The notes under the pieces were generated by a model that had not been told where the DNA came from, ran no database searches, and was given only the letters and a program-made list of their open reading frames with translations. Below are positions 20,469 to 31,600 of a DNA stretch of 61,973 nt, in pieces. Position 1 is the first letter of the stretch; each line of letters begins with the position of its first letter. The stretch spans positions 1 to 61,973 of the forward strand of contig JAAYRI010000025.1 in assembly GCA_012518875.1 (NCBI GenBank), given 5' to 3'. Source of the DNA: Peptococcaceae bacterium (GTDB lineage: Bacteria > Bacillota > Desulfotomaculia > Desulfotomaculales > Pelotomaculaceae). A program made the translations under genes and the position numbers.

Positions 20469-20905
20469 AATATCTCATCCCTCATCTTTGTATTCGGACC
20501 CAGGGATTTTATTTTTTCAGTTACTTCATCCATCGTACTAGCAAATTTAGCCCCCTCAGAAGCGGATATCCAGCGCGCCGTTAGACGGCCGGGCTCAAAA
20601 CCAACATACTCCAACAGACGCTTGAGCAACAAATAACGCCTGCGGGTGAAATAATTGCCACTAGAATAGTGGCAGTCTCCGGGGTGTCACCCAGAAACTA
20701 AAACGCCGTCTGCACCCTTTTGAAAAGCCCTTAGCACAAATGCCGGGTTAACCCGTCCGGAGCACGGTACACGGATTACCTTAACATTAGGCTTGTATTT
20801 CATCCGGCTTACTCCAGCCAGGTCAGCGCCGGTATAACTGCACCAATTGCAGGTAAAACCAACTATGTTCGGATAAAACTCCTTATTCTCAGTACCTATC
20901 GACAC
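20465..20905 (-). CDS. flxD: FlxD/MvhD-like hydrogenase iron-sulfur subunit, predicted selenoprotein (UGA at 20687-20689 read as Sec)
   Basis: ORF track stops at 20687, but same-frame continuation gives ...[80 protein letters not shown], matching the conserved GCHPGDCHY family C-terminus. Confidence 0.9.
20656..20674 (-). promoter_or_regulatory. Candidate bacterial SECIS hairpin
   Basis: RNA UGCCACUA-UUC-UAGUGGCA (8-bp perfect stem) beginning 12 nt after the UGA. Confidence 0.5.
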
Positions 20906-22881
20906 AGGGCGTCCACCTCCGAAAGCAGTTGTAGGTTAGTATACCCTTTCAGGTTCGCCGCACCAGCCCGGCAGGCCACCGTACAGTTGCCGCATCCCTG
21001 ACAAAGACCGGTGTTAACACTGGCCACGATTCGTTCTACAGGCTGACCAGCAATCCTTTCGGTAATGGTCTTTTCTGAAATCGCCTTATAGGGGCATACC
21101 TCTTTACATACAAGGCAGCCGGAACACATTTTTTCATCTATATGACAAATCATCGGGTCAGTAGCCATTTGATCATTACTTAACAGTGCAGCTACCTTGG
21201 CCGCGGCCCCGCTGGCTTGGGATACAGTGTCCGGTATGTCTTTGGGACCCTGGCAAGCACCGGCTAAAAACACACCGCCGGTCATTGTTTCCACAGGTCT
21301 TAGTTTGGGGTGAGCTTCTATAAAGAAACCATCCTTGTCAATATTGACCCCTGCTAACTGGGCAATTTTTTCCGAACCTTCTGTTGGCACCATAGCCGTG
21401 GCCAGAACAACAAGATCTGCCTCTATATGGACAGCGCTTCCCAGCAAGGTATCTGCCCCCATCACAACAAGCTTGTCTCCCGACTGATATATTTTAGAGA
21501 CCCTGCCCCTGATGTACTGTGCCCCTTCATCGACAGTACGGCGGTAGAATTCATCGTAGGCTTTGCCCGGTGTACGCACGTCCATGTAAAAGATATAAGC
21601 GTGGCCACCCTCAATTTTTTCTATCACCTGGTGGGCATGCTTGGCTGTGTACATACAACAAGCACGGGAACAGTATTCCTTAGCCTTGGCCTCATCTCTT
21701 GAACCAACACATTTAATAAACACAACTGTTTTCGGTTCTTTTCCGTCCGAGGGACGTTGGATCAATCCGTTTGTAGGACCGGAAGCATTTACTAAACGTT
21801 CAAATTGAAGGCCCGTGATAACATCCTTAAAGCGGCCATAACCGTATTCCCCATAAATCTCTTCCCATTTAATCAGGTCATAACCTGTAGCAATTACAAT
21901 AGCTCCTACCTTTTCTTCTATTAATTCATCTTTTTGTTCAAAGTCTACAGCGCCTACAGGGCAGAGTTTTTTGCAAATACCACACTTGCCATTTTTTAAA
22001 TAACGACAGTTATCAGGGTCAATTACCGGTTTGTTCGGGACCGCCTGTGGAAACTCGATGTATATCGCTTTTCTTTTGCCCATCCCCAGTTCAAAGGAAC
22101 TGGACACCTTTGTGGGACATTTTTCAGTGCACAATCCGCAACCGGTACATATCGTATGATCTACAAAACGTGCTTTTTGTTTTATTGTTACTTCAAAATT
22201 GCCAATATAGCCTTGTACATCAACTAATTCAGCATAAGTCATTATGGTAATATTCGGATGCTGTGCAGCCTGGACCATTTTAGGCGTACTGATACAAGCA
22301 GAGCAGTCCATAGTGGGGAAGGTTTTGTCCAGTTTAACCATATTACCGCCTATTGTTGATTCACGTTCCAACAAAATAACCTCATGCCCACTATCTGCTA
22401 TGTCAAGGGCTACCTGTATACCCGCAATGCCCGCGCCAACTACCAGTGCCTTTTTTGTAATTGGAATTGACGATTCAAACAGGGGTTCCACCTGAGATAC
22501 CTTCGCCAGCGCTCTCTTTACAAGTGCTATAGCCTTTTGGGTGGCTGCTTCTTTATCATTTGAGTGAACCCATGAACATTGCTCACGAATGTTTGCCATA
22601 TCAAACATATAAGGGTTCAGTCCGGCCCGGGCAATTGCCTTGCGAAATGTAGGTTCGTGAAGCATGGGCGTGCAGGACGCCACAACCACCCTGTCTAAAT
22701 TATGTTCCTTAACCTTGCTGATGATCAGGTTTTGGCCGGGTTCAGAACACATATATTTGTAATCAGTTGCAAAGGCAACCCCTGGATAATTTTTAGTCTC
22801 CTCCACAACCCTTGGTACATCAACCACTCCACCAATATTGGAGCCGCACCAGCAGATGAAGAGACCAATCCTTTTAGCCAT
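20896..22881 (-). CDS. hdrA: Heterodisulfide reductase subunit A-like flavoprotein
   Basis: [32 protein letters not shown], multiple ferredoxin motifs ([36 protein letters not shown]). Confidence 0.95.
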   Translation of the reverse strand: MAKRIGLFICWCGSNIGGVVDVPRVVEETKNYPGVAFATDYKYMCSEPGQNLIISKVKEHNLDRVVVASCTPMLHEPTFRKAIARAGLNPYMFDMANIREQCSWVHSNDKEAATQKAIALVKRALAKVSQVEPLFESSIPITKKALVVGAGIAGIQVALDIADSGHEVILLERESTIGGNMVKLDKTFPTMDCSACISTPKMVQAAQHPNITIMTYAELVDVQGYIGNFEVTIKQKARFVDHTICTGCGLCTEKCPTKVSSSFELGMGKRKAIYIEFPQAVPNKPVIDPDNCRYLKNGKCGICKKLCPVGAVDFEQKDELIEEKVGAIVIATGYDLIKWEEIYGEYGYGRFKDVITGLQFERLVNASGPTNGLIQRPSDGKEPKTVVFIKCVGSRDEAKAKEYCSRACCMYTAKHAHQVIEKIEGGHAYIFYMDVRTPGKAYDEFYRRTVDEGAQYIRGRVSKIYQSGDKLVVMGADTLLGSAVHIEADLVVLATAMVPTEGSEKIAQLAGVNIDKDGFFIEAHPKLRPVETMTGGVFLAGACQGPKDIPDTVSQASGAAAKVAALLSNDQMATDPMICHIDEKMCSGCLVCKEVCPYKAISEKTITERIAGQPVERIVASVNTGLCQGCGNCTVACRAGAANLKGYTNLQLLSEVDALCR

Positions 22882-22907
22882 ATTTCATCGCTCCCGTAAG
22901 GAATTAA

Positions 22908-23771
22908 TTAACCAACCACACTTAGTACCTTCTTGGTATCCGTAAAGTGTGTTTTAAACCCTAGTTCATCCGGGCTAATACCCATTGACAAGCCCAAGAG
23001 CTCGGTAAAATAAAATACCGGTATATCGTAGGACTTCCTCAGCTTCCTATTAACACTCTTCTGGTGCCAATCAAGGTTGAGATGGCAGAACGGGCAAGCC
23101 ACCGCTATACAATCAGCATCACTTTCTACCGCTGCTGCAAGAATCCTGTCAATCATTCTCACCGCGACATCCAGATTGGAAACACCTAGAGAAGCCCCGC
23201 AACATTCTGTTTTATGGGCCCAGTCCAGCGCCTCTGCGCCTGCTAATTTCATGATGTTATCTATGAACATAGGGTTTTCTGGATCGTCAAAGCCTGTTAT
23301 TTCAGGCGGCCTGACCAGCAAGCAACCATAATAACAGGCCACCTTAAGACCTGTCAAAGGTTTGACAACTTGTGATTTAATGGTCTCTGGATCCACTATC
23401 CCGATTGCTTCTACTATTGATTTTACTTTTAGTGTCCCCTTGTATGGCTTACCGGTTATACTATTTACTTTATTTCTAAGGTCTTCATTTTCAATCATTT
23501 TTTTATTGGCGTTGGCCAGCTGCTGATAGCATGCTGCGCACCCGGTGGTTACTTCATCAATTCCCATGCCTTCCGCTATGCCCAAGTTACGGGATGGCAG
23601 GGCGATGTTTAATAGATGGCTTTTGCCATGGGATGCAGTAGCTCCGCAACAACTCCAATCCGGTATCGTAACCAGTTCCATACCTAGTTTTTTAGCTACT
23701 GCATGGGTTGACAACTCGTATTCCTTGCCGGTCCCATGATAACTGCATCCCGGAAAGTAAGCGTACCTCAT
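22908..23771 (-). CDS. hdrB: Heterodisulfide reductase subunit B-like
   Basis: YFPGCSYHGTGKEYE; two CCG domains (SCCGAT..., ECCGASLG...CPFCHLNLD). Confidence 0.95.
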   Translation of the reverse strand: MRYAYFPGCSYHGTGKEYELSTHAVAKKLGMELVTIPDWSCCGATASHGKSHLLNIALPSRNLGIAEGMGIDEVTTGCAACYQQLANANKKMIENEDLRNKVNSITGKPYKGTLKVKSIVEAIGIVDPETIKSQVVKPLTGLKVACYYGCLLVRPPEITGFDDPENPMFIDNIMKLAGAEALDWAHKTECCGASLGVSNLDVAVRMIDRILAAAVESDADCIAVACPFCHLNLDWHQKSVNRKLRKSYDIPVFYFTELLGLSMGISPDELGFKTHFTDTKKVLSVVG

Positions 23772-24349
23772 TTCACACCACCTTCCATTTTGCGCACCTC
23801 GGCAAATATACGGGCAACCTCCGCCGCACCCTGTACCTTTGTCGGCAACAACTTCAGTTTGCCTCTCTGGAACATAGGCATTCCCATATCGGCATTATTA
23901 AACAATTTTCCGCTTTTTAAGTTGTTTTGCATAACCAACCCGACCTCATAAGTTCTCCCAAATCTTTCAACTGTCCCCAACAAAGCGTCGTACATAACCT
24001 CCACGTATTTGGCCTTTCCCGGGGGTGTAGTGCCACTTTTCCCAGCCATGATCCGGAGAGCTCCCATCACCTCGGCAACCTCCACGTTGCATGGGCAGCG
24101 GGTTGTGCATGTAGAGCAGTTTGAGCAGATCCAGATGGTCTGGCATTTAAGCAATTCATCCTTCATACCCAACTGGACCATGCGAATAACCTGGTTCGGT
24201 TTGTAATCCATGGCGAATGTCAAAGGGCAACCAGCAGTACATTTGCCGCACTGATAACATTTTTGTACAGGTTGTCCGCTCTCAATACCTATCTCTTCGG
24301 TAAAATCCGCATTTTTTACAATTGATTCATTTACATTAATGGATTCCAT
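23768..24349 (-). CDS. hdrC: Heterodisulfide reductase subunit C-like
   Basis: CYQCGKCTAGCPLTF, CSNCSTCTTRCPCNVE; start MESINVNES preceded by RBS gaggggt. Confidence 0.92.
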   Translation of the reverse strand: MESINVNESIVKNADFTEEIGIESGQPVQKCYQCGKCTAGCPLTFAMDYKPNQVIRMVQLGMKDELLKCQTIWICSNCSTCTTRCPCNVEVAEVMGALRIMAGKSGTTPPGKAKYVEVMYDALLGTVERFGRTYEVGLVMQNNLKSGKLFNNADMGMPMFQRGKLKLLPTKVQGAAEVARIFAEVRKMEGGVK

Positions 24350-24962
24350 AACAGACCCCTCTTTGCAGAAAAATCTTAACCAAAAGGGCAAATCCTCGCT
24401 CGATCACTTTGGCCGCATTAAAATGTCTATTCATTTTTCTATTAAGTGATGTCACTCACCTGCCATTCCCCAAAAAAAATAATATATTCTGCATAATACA
24501 ACACCTGCGGTTTAGTGAAACTAAAGGTGCACAAAAACCATTATTTAATTGACTAATAAATCAGATTAATTAAAGACCTGCTGATATTATAAAACGTTTG
24601 AGACGATGTGTCTAGGGTAGTATTCCTAGGAATATGTATGGTTATTGTAATATGCCCAGGGGATTGCGGCAAGACAGTGTGGCTGTAAACTTTTACAATT
24701 ATAATACTCATTATAAGAAATGTAAATTCTTTTAAACTGCAAATCAACCAATTTTACTTAATATGTTAAGAGGGCAGACCATAATAGTCTGCCATGTAAT
24801 ATTATTTCCATATTTTCAGCAGCCATGATCTTAAAAATGCGGGAAGCTTAACAAAATACACACGCAAGGATACTCACATCCCTTCATTAGGTTAGCTGCT
24901 AATATATTATTTTAAACACTGATTAAATGTGCTATCTTTTTCATTGTAACGTTTGCCATATA

Positions 24963-27776
24963 TTAACTTTGTGGTTGATGGTCCCGGCCGTCTTTAAACC
25001 AAGCGTAAATTTTTTTAGCGATAAAATCTACATCCCCTCTCAGGTGCCGTTTAATGGGAAGGGAAACAAGAAATTGCCTACCATAGCTTCTGCTCAGGAG
25101 CCGCCCATCGAGGACAACCACACAGCCGTCGTCTTTGCTGCTCCTAATCAACCGGCCAAACCCCTGTTTAAAACGTATAATAGCCTGGGGTATACTTAAT
25201 AGCCTAAAACCATCCTGGCCCCGACTGGCCAAATCCTCCAGACGAGCCTCAATAATGGGCTGGGCGGGGGAGGAGAAAGGCAACTTAACGATGATCACAC
25301 AGGTCAGGGCCTCACCTGGCACATCTATTCCCTCCCAAAAACTTAGCGAACCAAATAAAGCCAGCCTGCCCCCTGCTTTAAACTCGTCCAACAAACGGGA
25401 CCTACTACCGTCTATGCCATGGCCCAGCAAACAAATATCGTGGGGCTCTAAAAGAGGTTTTAATCGCCTGTAGGCATCACGTAGGATTCTATGTGATGTG
25501 AATAATACCAATGTTCGACCACCGGCGGCTAAAATAAATTTATAAAGAGCGTTTTTGATTTTGTCCAAATAAATATCATCATCCACTGCACCCTGCACAG
25601 GTAGATCACGGTTTATACACAGCATCACCTTGTGATCGTAAGAAAAAGGGGAATCAAAGCTGGCCTTTAATATCCTTTCCTCATTAAGGTATTTAAGCCC
25701 GGTTCGATCTATAATATGGCTAAACCCTCTGTTTACTGTTAACGTTGCAGAAGTGAGGATAACTGTATCCTTATTTTTGAACAAGAGGTCAAATAAAAGA
25801 GTTCCCACATCAATGGGAGCAGCGTTTAAGGCACAATTCCTACCAGCAGTGCGGGCATTGACCTCTATATCTACCCAGTAAACAAACTTCTGATCACTAC
25901 ACTGTAATATAAAACACAGATCCTCTGCCCAGGTCAAGCCGGCCACACTCAAACCGGAAACATCCCGCTGTTCACCCGCCCATGCTTCATCGGTAATTGA
26001 CCAAATCTCCATCAGGGCAGCGCAATCCTTGATTTCATCAGCAAATCTGCGTAATTGTTGGACACATTTTTCACCATTTTCCAGAAGCAGCCCCTGGTTT
26101 TCACCGGCTAAAGGTAACCTGAGAGATATATTGTTATAGGCATATTCTTGGCCTAAATTTACATCACAAAGAGATTCAAAAAATTGTCTAGAACCTTCTA
26201 ACAATTCCAACCTGGTTTCCTGTGCTATCTTGATCAGTTCAAACCATTTAGCGCCATCTGTAGGCGGCGCCTTTTCCGCCAGCTTGGCCAGATCCTTGCC
26301 TACCGACCACAACCACCTGTTAAATGTCTTTCTATTAATTTGTACCCCCAGGTGGGTTGTAGCCGATTCTTCAATGTGATGGGCTTCATCAACGATTAAA
26401 GGCCCAAATGGAGGCAACACTCTGTTATCCGCCTTAATATCAGAAAAAAGCAATGAATGATTTGTGATAATTAAATCGGCATTCTCAGCGTTTTTTCTGG
26501 CTCTGTTAACAAAACAATCCTTTTGGTAGGGGCAGCGCAACCCCAGACAACCGTCAGCCTCCCCGCAAATAGTCAACCAGATTTCATTTTCCATTGGGTT
26601 GGTATTCAATTCTCCCCGATCACCTGTTTCAGTAGTGTTGAGCCACAACAATACCCTGGCAAAAAAGGCTGCTTCATCAGGCTGGTGCGTACCTGTCAAT
26701 ACATTAAACCACCTGCGCAGACAGATGTAATTTTGCCGCCCTTTAACAAGCGCGGCACGAAAAGGTTCCCTGATCATTTTGGTGAGCATGGGTATATCTT
26801 TCAACCATAGCTGTTCCTGCAGGTTAATGGTATGGGTAGCGACCAAAACCCTTTCCTTGTTTTTAATGCTCCATAGTATGGCCGGAATTAAATAAGCAAT
26901 GGTTTTGCCCACCCCCGTCCCGGCTTCCATCAGCAAAAATTTGCCTTCATTCAAGGCCCGGGTAATTTCGCATACCATTGCTTCCTGCTGGGGGCGGTAT
27001 TCATATTCCGGTAGCACATCTGCCACCAGGCCATCTTTTTTTAGCAGTGAAACCACTTCATTTTGGGTCAATACCAGTTTTTCTGCAGGTGGAGCACCTA
27101 TAAACCTGGGGGGCTGGTTACCACTTTTATCATTGGAATGTAGATACGAAGCACGGGCTATTTTCCGATCGGGGAATTTTCTTAAAAATTCTTTTATATA
27201 ATTACTGACAGGAACATTCCATGCAGAACGGGCATCATGAAGCAATCTATTCAACTGAATCAAAACGCCAGGATCCAGGTTGCGTAATTTCCCCAACAGC
27301 ACAAGCATCAGTGTAGCAGTGGCCAGTGCATCCCTAAGAGCCCTATGGCTACCCTCAGAGCTGATATCCAGCCTGGCACAAAGGGATTCCAGGCGGTAAC
27401 CTAAAGCATCGGGCACCAAGAGGCGTGCTAGTTCGATTGTGTCATAATGGGGATTATTAAGAGGAAGCCCATGGGCAGCTGATAGGAAATCAAGATCAAA
27501 ACGAATGTTGTGCCCTACTATGGAGCTATTGCCTATATAATCAACCACATCTTTAATCACTTCAGATATTGGCGGCGTATTAACTAGAACCGCATCATCA
27601 AGACCGGTAAGCCTTTTGATTCTCAGGGGTAGCACCATGCCAGGGTTGACCATGGTATGATACTGATCTACAATCTGACCCTGTTGGATCCTCACCAGGC
27701 CTATTTCTATGATTCTATCCGATATGGGGTTAAGACCTGTGGTTTCCAGGTCACAAACAACATAATTTCTCTCCAT
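24963..27776 (-). CDS. dinG: DinG-type helicase with N-terminal DnaQ-like 3'-5' exonuclease domain
   Basis: CDLETTGLNPISDRIIEIG exonuclease motif; EAGTGVGKTIAYL Walker A; DEAHH; XPD/DinG C-terminal motifs. Confidence 0.92.
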   Translation of the reverse strand: MERNYVVCDLETTGLNPISDRIIEIGLVRIQQGQIVDQYHTMVNPGMVLPLRIKRLTGLDDAVLVNTPPISEVIKDVVDYIGNSSIVGHNIRFDLDFLSAAHGLPLNNPHYDTIELARLLVPDALGYRLESLCARLDISSEGSHRALRDALATATLMLVLLGKLRNLDPGVLIQLNRLLHDARSAWNVPVSNYIKEFLRKFPDRKIARASYLHSNDKSGNQPPRFIGAPPAEKLVLTQNEVVSLLKKDGLVADVLPEYEYRPQQEAMVCEITRALNEGKFLLMEAGTGVGKTIAYLIPAILWSIKNKERVLVATHTINLQEQLWLKDIPMLTKMIREPFRAALVKGRQNYICLRRWFNVLTGTHQPDEAAFFARVLLWLNTTETGDRGELNTNPMENEIWLTICGEADGCLGLRCPYQKDCFVNRARKNAENADLIITNHSLLFSDIKADNRVLPPFGPLIVDEAHHIEESATTHLGVQINRKTFNRWLWSVGKDLAKLAEKAPPTDGAKWFELIKIAQETRLELLEGSRQFFESLCDVNLGQEYAYNNISLRLPLAGENQGLLLENGEKCVQQLRRFADEIKDCAALMEIWSITDEAWAGEQRDVSGLSVAGLTWAEDLCFILQCSDQKFVYWVDIEVNARTAGRNCALNAAPIDVGTLLFDLLFKNKDTVILTSATLTVNRGFSHIIDRTGLKYLNEERILKASFDSPFSYDHKVMLCINRDLPVQGAVDDDIYLDKIKNALYKFILAAGGRTLVLFTSHRILRDAYRRLKPLLEPHDICLLGHGIDGSRSRLLDEFKAGGRLALFGSLSFWEGIDVPGEALTCVIIVKLPFSSPAQPIIEARLEDLASRGQDGFRLLSIPQAIIRFKQGFGRLIRSSKDDGCVVVLDGRLLSRSYGRQFLVSLPIKRHLRGDVDFIAKKIYAWFKDGRDHQPQS

Positions 27777-27802
27777 TTTTATAGCCCCGCATGCAAAATA
27801 TA

Positions 27803-27830
27803 GGTAAAACCCCGGCGCGAGCCGGGGTGA
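27803..27830 (-). terminator. Terminator downstream of peptidylprolyl isomerase gene
   Basis: accccggc-gcga-gccggggt, T-tract on minus strand. Confidence 0.75.
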
Positions 27831-27886
27831 TTTTGGAACATCCCAGATAGAAACCCCAACCCTTATGGGGTTAGAAATATCACGTT

Positions 27887-28315
27887 TTACTCCTCATCCG
27901 TAGCAATGACTTTGATCATTTTGTCACCCTGTTTGATCTTGTCCACCACTTCCATTCCCTTGGTAACCCGGCCGAAAACGGTATGTACACCGTCCAGATG
28001 GGGAAAGGCATCATAACAGATAAAAAACTGGCTGCCTCCTGTGTCCTTGCCGGCATGAGCCATGGAAAGTGAGCCGCGCAGGTGTTTGTTGGGGTTTATT
28101 TCACATTTTATTTTATAACCTGGACCACCTGTCCCGCGACCTTCCGGACATCCACCCTGGGCCACAAATCCAGGTATCACTCTGTGAAAGATGAGACCGT
28201 CATAGAATCCTTTGTTAATTAAAGATATGAAATTGTTCACTGTGTTTGGTGCGTCCTGTGCAAATAGTTCGATTTCAACAGTTCCTCTTTCTGTCTCTAT
28301 TACTGCCTTTTTCAA
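27887..28315 (-). CDS. Peptidylprolyl isomerase (cyclophilin type)
   Basis: [37 protein letters not shown]. Confidence 0.95.
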   Translation of the reverse strand: MKKAVIETERGTVEIELFAQDAPNTVNNFISLINKGFYDGLIFHRVIPGFVAQGGCPEGRGTGGPGYKIKCEINPNKHLRGSLSMAHAGKDTGGSQFFICYDAFPHLDGVHTVFGRVTKGMEVVDKIKQGDKMIKVIATDEE

Positions 28316-28331
28316 AAAAACACCCCATCTT

Positions 28332-29018
28332 TTATATTTCCAAGCTTTCGCCCGGATTCATAACTGCCACCTTACTTTTGGTATCCTTTTCCACATCTAA
28401 TTTGAATTTATAGGGGTCCTGTTCGATAAGGGGAAAGGTGTTATAATGCATAGGTATAACCAAACCCGGCTTGAGCATTTTTACCGCCTCGAGGGCATCC
28501 TCCGGACCCATTGTGTAATTATCCCCGATGGGGATCATGGCTATATCAATCTTGTTCAGCCTACCGATTAGCTCCATATCCCCAAATAGACCGGTATCGC
28601 CACTATGGTAAATGGTTTGGCCGTCTAAATTGAAGACAAAACCACAGGGTGTCCCCAGGTATTCCAGTGGGCTTTTTTCACCATATCCCGAACCATGCCA
28701 GGCCGGTGTCAGCTTAATTTTTACGCCGTCAAAAATATGGCTACCGCCTATATGCATACCATGGGCATCCACCCCTTTGCTCGAGCAAAAAACAGCCAGT
28801 TCATGAACGGAAACGACTGTTCCCCCCGACTGTTTGGCGATTGAAAGTGTATCACCAAAATGATCCCCATGTCCATGGCTAACCATAATCAAGTCAGCAT
28901 TTATATCTTCTGGTTTATGTTTTGCTGTCGAGTTACCTGTCAAAAAAGGGTCAATAACTATCCTTTTACTTCCTTCAATTAAAAAACCAGCGTGACCTAA
29001 AAATATTATTTTCACCAC
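28332..29018 (-). CDS. UPF0173-family metal-dependent hydrolase
   Basis: [40 protein letters not shown]. Confidence 0.93.
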   Translation of the reverse strand: MVKIIFLGHAGFLIEGSKRIVIDPFLTGNSTAKHKPEDINADLIMVSHGHGDHFGDTLSIAKQSGGTVVSVHELAVFCSSKGVDAHGMHIGGSHIFDGVKIKLTPAWHGSGYGEKSPLEYLGTPCGFVFNLDGQTIYHSGDTGLFGDMELIGRLNKIDIAMIPIGDNYTMGPEDALEAVKMLKPGLVIPMHYNTFPLIEQDPYKFKLDVEKDTKSKVAVMNPGESLEI

Positions 29019-29167
29019 TTCATCTCCCCTCTATATTTTCATATAGTCTATTATCTCTAAATTATACCCAATAATTATTTACATTTCACTTCTTTTCCAT
29101 GGATACTTAATAAAACAAAAATTGCGCCACTGGAGACGCAATTAGAAAACATCAAAACTGCAGTAAA

Positions 29168-30127
29168 CTATACCTTTTTTAAATCTTCAATAACCCAATT
29201 AATAATACTTTCTGAAGCAGTGTAGGGATCAACCTCCCGCTCTGCCACCTTCTCCAGCAGGTCGTGTACCCGGCCCGGCCTCTCTACCTCTTTCCGAACC
29301 AGCTCCTGCCACTGATGGTTTACTATATCTAGTGTTTCACTTTTGGTCCTTTCCCTACGCCTTTCGCTAAATAATCCTTTTTCATTGAGATAGTTGCGGT
29401 GGGTTTCTATAGCCTCAAGAAGTTCAGCTATTCCTTCACCTTTGTTCAAGTTGGATGTTGGTTTGACTGGTGGCCGCCACTTTATATGGTCGTCCTGCAT
29501 GTCCAGCATTAAATTTACCTCTAATATAAGAGTGTCTGTACCGGGCATGTCGCATTTATTTATGGCAAAAATATCGGCTATCTCCATTATTCCTGCCTTC
29601 ATGGATTGAATACTGTCACCCGCACCAGGGGTCAGTACCACCACAGTAGTATCGGCAATGTACATGATATCGAGCTCAGATTGGCCCACACCCACTGTCT
29701 CAATAATTACCCAATCCACCCCAAAGGCATCCATTACCTTAACTGCCTCTTTTGTGGTTTTGGCCAAACCCCCGAGGCTGCCCCTGGTGGCCATACTGCG
29801 GACAAAAACCCCATCATCCATAGCATGTTCATTCATACGGATACGGTCTCCAAGAAAAGCGCCACCGGAGAAGGGGCTTGATGGGTCAACTGCAATCACC
29901 CCTACTGTTTGATTGCGCTTTCTAATCTCACGTACCACGCTGTCAACAAGCGAGCTCTTTCCCGCACCGGGTGAACCAGTCAAACCTAGTATATAGGCCC
30001 GCCCCGTATGTGGATGTAACTTGCGCAGAACATCCTCCTTTCCCGGTAGACTATCCTCTACCAATGAAATGAGTCTGGCCAACATCCGGTGCTCCCCGTC
30101 CCAAAAACCTTGTGGTATTTCCGCCAA
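29168..30127 (-). CDS. meaB: Methylmalonyl-CoA mutase-associated GTPase MeaB
   Basis: LGLTGSPGAGKSSLVD, AVDPSSPFSGGAFLGDRIRM, ETVGVGQSE. Confidence 0.93.
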   Translation of the reverse strand: MAEIPQGFWDGEHRMLARLISLVEDSLPGKEDVLRKLHPHTGRAYILGLTGSPGAGKSSLVDSVVREIRKRNQTVGVIAVDPSSPFSGGAFLGDRIRMNEHAMDDGVFVRSMATRGSLGGLAKTTKEAVKVMDAFGVDWVIIETVGVGQSELDIMYIADTTVVVLTPGAGDSIQSMKAGIMEIADIFAINKCDMPGTDTLILEVNLMLDMQDDHIKWRPPVKPTSNLNKGEGIAELLEAIETHRNYLNEKGLFSERRRERTKSETLDIVNHQWQELVRKEVERPGRVHDLLEKVAEREVDPYTASESIINWVIEDLKKV

Positions 30128-30305
30128 AAATACACCCCCCAGAACAAATAATTATAACGCACTCTCCAAAAAATTAAAACAAGAGGTCTTTTTTATATAT
30201 CTTCTTCATAAAACATTATTTTCCTCTATAGTAAATTGGCTTTTGCTAATAAAAGACATAAATTAAAAGGCGTTATAGCTGTAAAGGGCTGCAAAATTGG
30301 ATTTA

Positions 30306-31244
30306 TTATTTTAATTCTGCCAAATGTTTTTCAACGGCAAAAGCAGCTGTAGCACCATCTGCAACAGCAGTTACTACCTGGCGGAGCAGCTTTTGGCGAA
30401 CATCACCGGCAGCAAAAACACCCTTTAATGTGGTTTGCATATTTTCATCCGTCACTACATAACCCTTCCCATCTATTTTAACCAGATCCTGCAGCAAAAG
30501 CGAATTGGGTTTGTTGCCCACATAGATAAACACGCCATCGACTTTTAATGTTTTTTTGCTGCCATCACGTACATCCCTTACCCTAATCCCTTCAACCAAT
30601 TTCCGGCCCAGTATTTCATCTGCCACACTATGCCAGACAAATTCAATTTTTTGGTTTTCAAAGGCTCTCTGCTGTAATATTTTTATCGCCCGCAGTTCAC
30701 CTCTGCGGTGAATCACAAAAACCTTTTCTGCAAATCTGGTCAAAAAAATAGCCTCTTCTACAGCCGCATCACCACCACCAATAACTGCCACACTCTTGCC
30801 TCTATAAAAGGGCCCGTCACAGGTGGCACAGTATGAAACCCCACGGCCGATAAGTTCTTTTTCCCCTTCTACACCCAGCATCTGAGGCTGTACCCCTGAA
30901 GCCAATATCACTGCCCGGGTGATGATTTCCCCGCTATCGGTCCTTAAGTGAAATTCCCGATCACCGGTTTCTATTTTTTCTACATGGGCCGACATAATTT
31001 GACAACCGAAACGCTTCGCTTGTTTTTCCATTTGGATCATCAAATCCGGCCCGCTTACACCCTCACTGAAACCAGGGTAGTTTTCGATCAAATTGGTGCT
31101 GATCACTAGACCACCAGGAACACCACGCTCAAGTATAACTGTATCAATGGATGCCCTGGATGCGTATATCCCCGCGGTAAGCCCTGCCGGCCCACCGCCA
31201 ATGATTACTAGATCTCTTTTATCCATATTTTCACCCTCCGACAA
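30306..31244 (-). CDS. trxB: Thioredoxin-disulfide reductase
   Basis: GGGPAGLTAGIYASRA, CATCDGPFY, GGGDAAVEEA, GVFAAGDVR. Confidence 0.93.
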   Translation of the reverse strand: MSEGENMDKRDLVIIGGGPAGLTAGIYASRASIDTVILERGVPGGLVISTNLIENYPGFSEGVSGPDLMIQMEKQAKRFGCQIMSAHVEKIETGDREFHLRTDSGEIITRAVILASGVQPQMLGVEGEKELIGRGVSYCATCDGPFYRGKSVAVIGGGDAAVEEAIFLTRFAEKVFVIHRRGELRAIKILQQRAFENQKIEFVWHSVADEILGRKLVEGIRVRDVRDGSKKTLKVDGVFIYVGNKPNSLLLQDLVKIDGKGYVVTDENMQTTLKGVFAAGDVRQKLLRQVVTAVADGATAAFAVEKHLAELK

Positions 31245-31462
31245 ATATGTCCTTCAGTTATTATTGCATTCTTCCCTTACTATTATTAACCAGGAAAACG
31301 AAATGTTTTACCCTTACCCTTTGGCAGCATTTAGCCGATAATAAAAAAAGTCCCTTAAGCAGATTTTAACAAATCATGAAGGGCTAGAACCTACAGCAAC
31401 TACAACCAGTGATGCCATTGCTCCATCTAGTTGATAATACCATAACTTAACATATATTAATC

Positions 31463-31538
31463 TGGCTGGGGCGGCTGGATTCGAACCAACGAAATGCCGG
31501 AGTCAGAGTCCGGTGCCTTACCACTTGGCGACGCCCCA
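31463..31538 (-). tRNA. tRNA-Gln (anticodon CTG)
   Basis: Reverse strand tggggcg...ccgga-ctCTGac-tccgg...cgcccca-gcca cloverleaf. Confidence 0.93.
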
Positions 31539-31600
31539 GTATTAACACCTTATGATATAGCGCTACATCTACCTATCAGTGTGCATGGGACTACAAATAT

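Noticed and set aside
20687-20689. flxD as a pseudogene or sequencing error at the internal stop
   Set aside because: The stop is UGA at the exact Cys/Sec position, the downstream frame is fully conserved to an ATGA overlap, and neighbours are intact.
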